Translations under genes and position numbers: made by a program
The notes under the pieces: model-generated
What the model was told of the DNA's origin: nothing
What the model saw: only the letters and a program-made list of their open reading frames with translations
The model's database searches: none
Assembly: GCA_024644125.1 (NCBI GenBank)
Contig: JAHELQ010000138.1
Coordinates: 1-11,225, forward strand
DNA: 11,225 nt
Reading direction: 5' to 3'
Source of the DNA: Candidatus Aminicenantota bacterium
Lineage (GTDB): Bacteria > Acidobacteriota > Aminicenantia > UBA2199
Shown: positions 7,193-11,225 of the stretch, piece after piece
Layout: each line of letters opens with the position of its first letter
Position numbering within the stretch: the first letter of the stretch is position 1

Positions 7193-10100
7193 GTATCATC
7201 AATACGTCGGTCAGACGTCCGGTCGGGACAATCATGTTTTTTATCGGCGTGCTCTTGTTGGGGTATATCTCCTTATCTAAACTATCCATCAACCTGCTCC
7301 CGAATTTAAGCTACCCGAAATTGTCAATCCTGACGGAATATCCCGGTTCAGGACCTGAAGAAATCGAAAAGTTCATCACAACCAAGCTCGAAGGCCCTCT
7401 CTCTTCAATTCCCGGGATCAAAAAAATCGATTCCATATCGAGGGAGGGAATCTCCATCGTGACCCTGGAGTTTCATTGGGGCTCGGATATGGATTTCGCC
7501 CTGCTACACGCCAAAGAAAAGACAGAAGAGGTTCGCCGGGAACTCCCGGATGATTGTGATTCGCCGGTGATCCTCGAGTGGGATCCCACCTCCTCCCCTA
7601 TCCTGATCGCCACCATCAGGAATGAGGGGCGTAAACTCAAAGAGATCAAGGAAACCGCCGAATACATTATCAAACCGCGGCTGGAGCAATTGGAAGGCAT
7701 CTCCAGAGTGGAGATCCGCGGCGGGGACGAGGAGGAGATCTCGGTAGAGATCGATCCGGAATTGGTCAAAAACCTCGGCATCACGCTCTCGGAAGTGGCG
7801 AGCGCCATCGAGAGCAACAATATATTTATTCCAGGCGGCACTATTAAAAAGAACAAATTCCGGTATACCTTGAAAATCGACGGCGAACTCGATACACCCG
7901 AAGAGATGGAGGAGGTGGTGGTTCGCCAGCAACAGGGTAGAAGCATTCAGGTCAAGGACATTGGCCGGGTGTTTTACAAAAACAAATTGAAACAGGGGGA
8001 TATCCGTTTCAATTCAAATTCCTCCATCGCAATGTTGGTTTACACGGAGGCCGGCGGCAATACGGTTAACGCCACAAAAAAAGTGGAAGAGGCGTTCACC
8101 AGCCTGTCTCAAGAGTTTGAAGGCTTCGATTTCCATATTATCTCAAAAGAGGCGAACCTGATTATCTCATCCATCAATTCATTGAAGTCCTCGTTATTCC
8201 TCGGAGCCATCCTGGCATTCCTTGTTTTGTTATTATTCTTGCAAAACTACCGCGACCCGCTGTTGGTTTCCACCGTTATCCCCATCTCCATCATCTCCAC
8301 CTTCGTGTTGATGTTCGCGTTCGACGTGAATATCAATATAATGTCGTTGGGAGGACTGGTATTGGGAGTCGGTATGTTTGTGGACAATTCCATTATCGTG
8401 CTGGAATCGATTTTCCGCCACAGGGACGACAAACAGATAATCGACTCGGTTATCGAGGGCGCGAAAGAGGTGAGCGGCGCCATTTCCGCCTCCACATTCA
8501 CCACCATCTCTATCTTCCTGCCGGTCATCTACCTGTACGGCATCACGGGCAAACTGTTTCGCGACCAGGCGTTGACGGTTTCATTCTCGCTGGTGTCGTC
8601 TTTGGTAGTGGCAATCACTTTACTTCCTGCCCTATCGGCGTTCAAAACCGTATTTCATACCAATTTTTCCGTCGCGTTCCCGGAACCGGGCAAAAAAAGA
8701 TGGTTCCATTTTCCCCTCAAGGGATTGAACCACATCGTGATGTTTCCCTTGAGAATTGCGGGCACTATTATCTATTTCATCGCAGCCGCCTTGTTCCTGG
8801 CGATCAAATACTTCCTGAAGGGTTGCGGGCGATTGTTCGACTTAATCCTAAAGCCTGTATATAAGTTATTCAACAACTCCTATCGCATTTTCGACGATTT
8901 TTACCACCGGATACTGGAAAAACTTCTGGATAAAAAAATATATGCGGTGATCATCAGCGGCGGCATCCTTGTGTTGATGATCCTGGGATACTTCGCTCTG
9001 GACAAGGAACTTCTTCCCACTCCGGACAGCCCGAAGTTCGAGATCAAGGCCTCCACGATCCCCTCTTACGGTTTCGAGGACACCAACGCTGTCGCCGCCT
9101 CCATAGAGGATAAACTCAGAAAGATCGACGGCGTGGAATTCGTATTTTCACAAGCCGGCGCGGTCTCGCAGTTTACCGCCAGAAGCGAGGATTTCTCCGT
9201 CAACAATATCCATTTCATCGTCCAGTGCCAGAGCCCGGAACTTCGCAGCCGCGCCATGAAAACGGCGCAACTTATCCTGGACAACGAGGACCTGCTCAAT
9301 TATTCGATGTTTCTGGAGAAGAACACTCTCTCGCAATACCTATCGATGGAGGGCGACAACTTTCAGATCAAGGTCTTCTATGAAGATCTGGAAACGGGTA
9401 AACTAGCGGTAAACCGGATCATGGAGCAAATCCGCGGCATGGAAGGGCTTTCGGACTTGAAAACCTCGTTGTCGGAGGGAAAGCCATTGATGTCGTTACG
9501 ATTTAAACAAGATCTCCTGGACCAACTGAATATCCCTAAAAACGCCATATCCTATTTCATCCGGCAGGCGGTCAGCGGCGAAAACGCCGGCACTCTAAAA
9601 AAAATCCAGAAAAGCTTCGATATATTCGTCCGCATTCCATCCGACGGCATCATCGATTTGAGGAATATGCTAAACTTGCCTATCAGTGTCAACGATAGCG
9701 TTTATTACCTGAAGGACCTGGTGGAAGTTACGGAGCAACCGTCCATCAAAGAGATCGAGCGGGAATCGCAAGAGCGGTTCTTCATGATCTCCGCCCGGTC
9801 CGACGCCAGTAAGCTGGAAAAAATCATTTCCAGTGTGGGCGAAAAGCTCGAACGTATCCAATTGCCGGCCAATACCCGTTACAACTTCTCCGGCGAGGAG
9901 GAGGAACGTAAAAAAGCGTTCGACTCCCTGCAAGAAGCCATCATACTGGCCATTCTCCTGGTGTACATGATCATGGCGGCCAAGTTCGAAAACATCATCC
10001 AGCCGTTCATCATCATGCTCACGGTCCCGATGGGATTGATCGGGGCATTCCTGTTCCTGTTGATTTCCGGCAACACCTTGAATATTATCTCGGGCATCGG

Positions 10101-10437
10101 TATTCTTGTGCTTATCGGTATAGGGGTGAACGACGCCATTGTCAAGGTGGAATACTCCAACCAATTGCGGGATGAAGGAATGCCGGTGCGGGAGGCTGTG
10201 CTCACCGCCTCGCGGGTCCGGTTGCGCCCCATTTTGATGACAACGTTTACCACTATTTTCGGCCTGGTGCCCATGGCGTTGATGACTCAAGCCGGCTCGG
10301 AATTGCAGCGGCCGTTGGCGCTGGTGATCATCGGCGGACTGTTGTTCACCACATTCTTGACCCTGATATTGATTCCGGTGTCTTATGAATTTGTAGAAAC
10401 CCAGAAAACGAAACGTATGGACCGTAAAAAAGGATAA
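7189..10437 (+). CDS. RND family efflux permease, first of two
   Basis: A 1082-residue inner-membrane proton-driven exporter with two repeats. TM1 is at about 12-30, followed by the first porter domain (42-330, with YPGSGPEEIEKFITTKLEGPLSSIPGI-type sequence). TM2-TM6 lie at about 333-482, TM7 at about 584-603, the second porter domain at 605-905, and TM8-TM12 at about 914-1064. TM4 has GMFVDNSIIVLE (395-406): D399 aligns with AcrB D407, and N400 replaces D408. TM10 has GVNDAIVKVEY (979-989): N981 replaces AcrB K940, D982 replaces N941, and K986 sits where AcrB has Ile. The TM6-TM7 linker (484-583) is about 60 residues longer than in AcrB and holds an extra hydrophobic stretch (about 514-543). 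The pattern fits the broad HAE/MdtB-like class rather than heavy-metal CzcA. Start ATG overlaps the adaptor stop by 4 bases. The substrate is unknown. Confidence 0.95.
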   Translation: MSIINTSVRRPVGTIMFFIGVLLLGYISLSKLSINLLPNLSYPKLSILTEYPGSGPEEIEKFITTKLEGPLSSIPGIKKIDSISREGISIVTLEFHWGSDMDFALLHAKEKTEEVRRELPDDCDSPVILEWDPTSSPILIATIRNEGRKLKEIKETAEYIIKPRLEQLEGISRVEIRGGDEEEISVEIDPELVKNLGITLSEVASAIESNNIFIPGGTIKKNKFRYTLKIDGELDTPEEMEEVVVRQQQGRSIQVKDIGRVFYKNKLKQGDIRFNSNSSIAMLVYTEAGGNTVNATKKVEEAFTSLSQEFEGFDFHIISKEANLIISSINSLKSSLFLGAILAFLVLLLFLQNYRDPLLVSTVIPISIISTFVLMFAFDVNINIMSLGGLVLGVGMFVDNSIIVLESIFRHRDDKQIIDSVIEGAKEVSGAISASTFTTISIFLPVIYLYGITGKLFRDQALTVSFSLVSSLVVAITLLPALSAFKTVFHTNFSVAFPEPGKKRWFHFPLKGLNHIVMFPLRIAGTIIYFIAAALFLAIKYFLKGCGRLFDLILKPVYKLFNNSYRIFDDFYHRILEKLLDKKIYAVIISGGILVLMILGYFALDKELLPTPDSPKFEIKASTIPSYGFEDTNAVAASIEDKLRKIDGVEFVFSQAGAVSQFTARSEDFSVNNIHFIVQCQSPELRSRAMKTAQLILDNEDLLNYSMFLEKNTLSQYLSMEGDNFQIKVFYEDLETGKLAVNRIMEQIRGMEGLSDLKTSLSEGKPLMSLRFKQDLLDQLNIPKNAISYFIRQAVSGENAGTLKKIQKSFDIFVRIPSDGIIDLRNMLNLPISVNDSVYYLKDLVEVTEQPSIKEIERESQERFFMISARSDASKLEKIISSVGEKLERIQLPANTRYNFSGEEEERKKAFDSLQEAIILAILLVYMIMAAKFENIIQPFIIMLTVPMGLIGAFLFLLISGNTLNIISGIGILVLIGIGVNDAIVKVEYSNQLRDEGMPVREAVLTASRVRLRPILMTTFTTIFGLVPMALMTQAGSELQRPLALVIIGGLLFTTFLTLILIPVSYEFVETQKTKRMDRKKG

Positions 10438-10443
10438 TCCCAT

Positions 10444-11225
10444 ATGGAAAAAATTATAAACCGGCCGGTATTGGCTACGATGTTTTTTATTATCATGATC
10501 GTTCTGGGGGTCTACTCCTACAACGACATGCCCATCGAATTGGTACCGGATCCGGAAGAACAACTGCCCTCGCTCAATGTCATTTACACCTGGAGCGGAG
10601 CCTCCCCGGACATGATCTTGCGGAAAGTCCTGATTCCGGCCGAGAACGAGATCATGCAAATCAAAGGGGTGGCCAAGATCAAAAGCCTCGCCACCCAGAA
10701 TTCCGGGCAAATCGAAGTGGAGTTCAACCGGGATATCCGCATGGATTTCTCCTCGGTGGTGTTACGGGAACGCCTCAACCGGTTGCAACGCGATCTTCCG
10801 CCGCAAATCAACCGGCCATTAATCGAAAACTATGTACCGGAAGAATTTAAAAAAGAACCATTTTTCAATGTGGGAGTATACGGTAATTATTCCATTTACG
10901 GTCTGAAGCGGGTGGTGGAGCGTGAGATTTTCCCCTATTTGAAAGCCATCCAGGGTATCGAATCCATCGATATTTGGGGCGGGGTCGAACCGGAAATCAA
11001 AATCGAGACAAACATGGACCGACTGAAGTTGTACAATGTGTCGGTCTCCCTGATCATCAGCAAGATTTATCAGCATTTTTATTCTCTCCAGTCGGTCTCC
11101 ATGAAACGCGCCGGAGACGAGGTCACCCTCTCGTTGACCGAATCGCCGGAAAAACTGCAGGAGTTGCAGAACATCGTCATTCTCGATCTGGAAAACCAGA
11201 AAGTCCTGGTGAAAGACATCGCGGA
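10444..11225 (+). CDS. RND family efflux permease, second of two (N-terminal part, cut by window edge)
   Basis: The frame is open from ATG 10444 to the window end, giving 260 residues with no stop. It begins MEKIINRPVLATMFF with TM1 at about 10-26, then IELVPDPEEQLPSLNVIYTWSGASP and a porter domain containing IKGVAKIKSL and EVEFNRDIRMDFSS. These match the N-terminal PN1 region of RND permeases. It starts 6 bases after the first permease, with AGGA (10431-10434) as ribosome binding site inside the end of that gene, so the two are almost certainly co-transcribed. It is clearly diverged from the first permease (different TM1 and porter sequences), so it is a paralogue and not a recent duplicate. 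Together they could form a mixed trimer, as MdtB and MdtC do, sharing the one adaptor. The functional motifs of TM4 and TM10 lie beyond the window. Confidence 0.92.
   Translation, partial: MEKIINRPVLATMFFIIMIVLGVYSYNDMPIELVPDPEEQLPSLNVIYTWSGASPDMILRKVLIPAENEIMQIKGVAKIKSLATQNSGQIEVEFNRDIRMDFSSVVLRERLNRLQRDLPPQINRPLIENYVPEEFKKEPFFNVGVYGNYSIYGLKRVVEREIFPYLKAIQGIESIDIWGGVEPEIKIETNMDRLKLYNVSVSLIISKIYQHFYSLQSVSMKRAGDEVTLSLTESPEKLQELQNIVILDLENQKVLVKDIA

Noticed and set aside
9670..10710. 346-codon minus-strand ORF opposite the two RND permeases
   Set aside because: Its composition (rich in His, Gln, Asp, Arg) is typical of a complement shadow. It spans the junction of two well-supported genes.

Overview
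The window looks like chromosomal DNA from a diderm (Gram-negative-type) bacterium: it carries a periplasmic adaptor followed by RND inner-membrane pump subunits, and a secreted TPR protein. Base composition is moderate (around half GC by eye). No tRNA, rRNA, insertion sequence, phage gene or CRISPR array is visible. The phylum cannot be fixed from the sequence. A HolB-RicT pair is best known from Firmicutes, but also occurs in several diderm phyla. The RND system argues against a monoderm. An Acidobacteriota/Aminicenantes-like or other deep diderm lineage is only a guess.

Left part, minus strand (4454 down to 262): three overlapping genes read uvrA -> holB -> ricT. UvrA is the damage-recognition ATPase of nucleotide excision repair, HolB is the delta-prime subunit of the DNA polymerase III clamp loader, and RicT is a cysteine-rich PSP1-domain protein. 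Stop and start codons overlap by 26 and 23 bases, so one mRNA with translational coupling is likely. An extended -10 promoter lies just upstream of uvrA. A small plus-strand ORF (1-198), open at the window edge, converges on ricT, with a GC-rich hairpin between them.

Middle (4455-5950): a divergent intergenic region of 170 bases carries the uvrA promoter and a TTGAAA-N16-TAAAAT promoter for a monocistronic gene encoding a secreted TPR/coiled-coil protein. That gene ends in a perfect 34-base palindromic terminator.

Right part, plus strand (5954 to the edge): an efflux cassette of an RND membrane-fusion (adaptor) protein, a first RND permease (ATGA overlap with the adaptor) and a second RND permease (6-base gap, cut by the window edge). 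One adaptor with two different adjacent permeases suggests a heteromeric pump of the MdtABC kind. No outer-membrane channel gene is visible in the window.

The most notable observations are: (1) the UvrA keeps the UvrB-binding domain and all ATPase motifs but lacks the roughly 110-residue insertion domain of signature domain I; (2) the first RND permease has non-AcrB residues at the proton-relay positions plus an intramembrane lysine, and an enlarged TM6-TM7 linker with an extra hydrophobic stretch; (3) the adaptor has lost two of the three tip residues that usually contact the TolC-type channel. No wholly new defence or mobile system is apparent.
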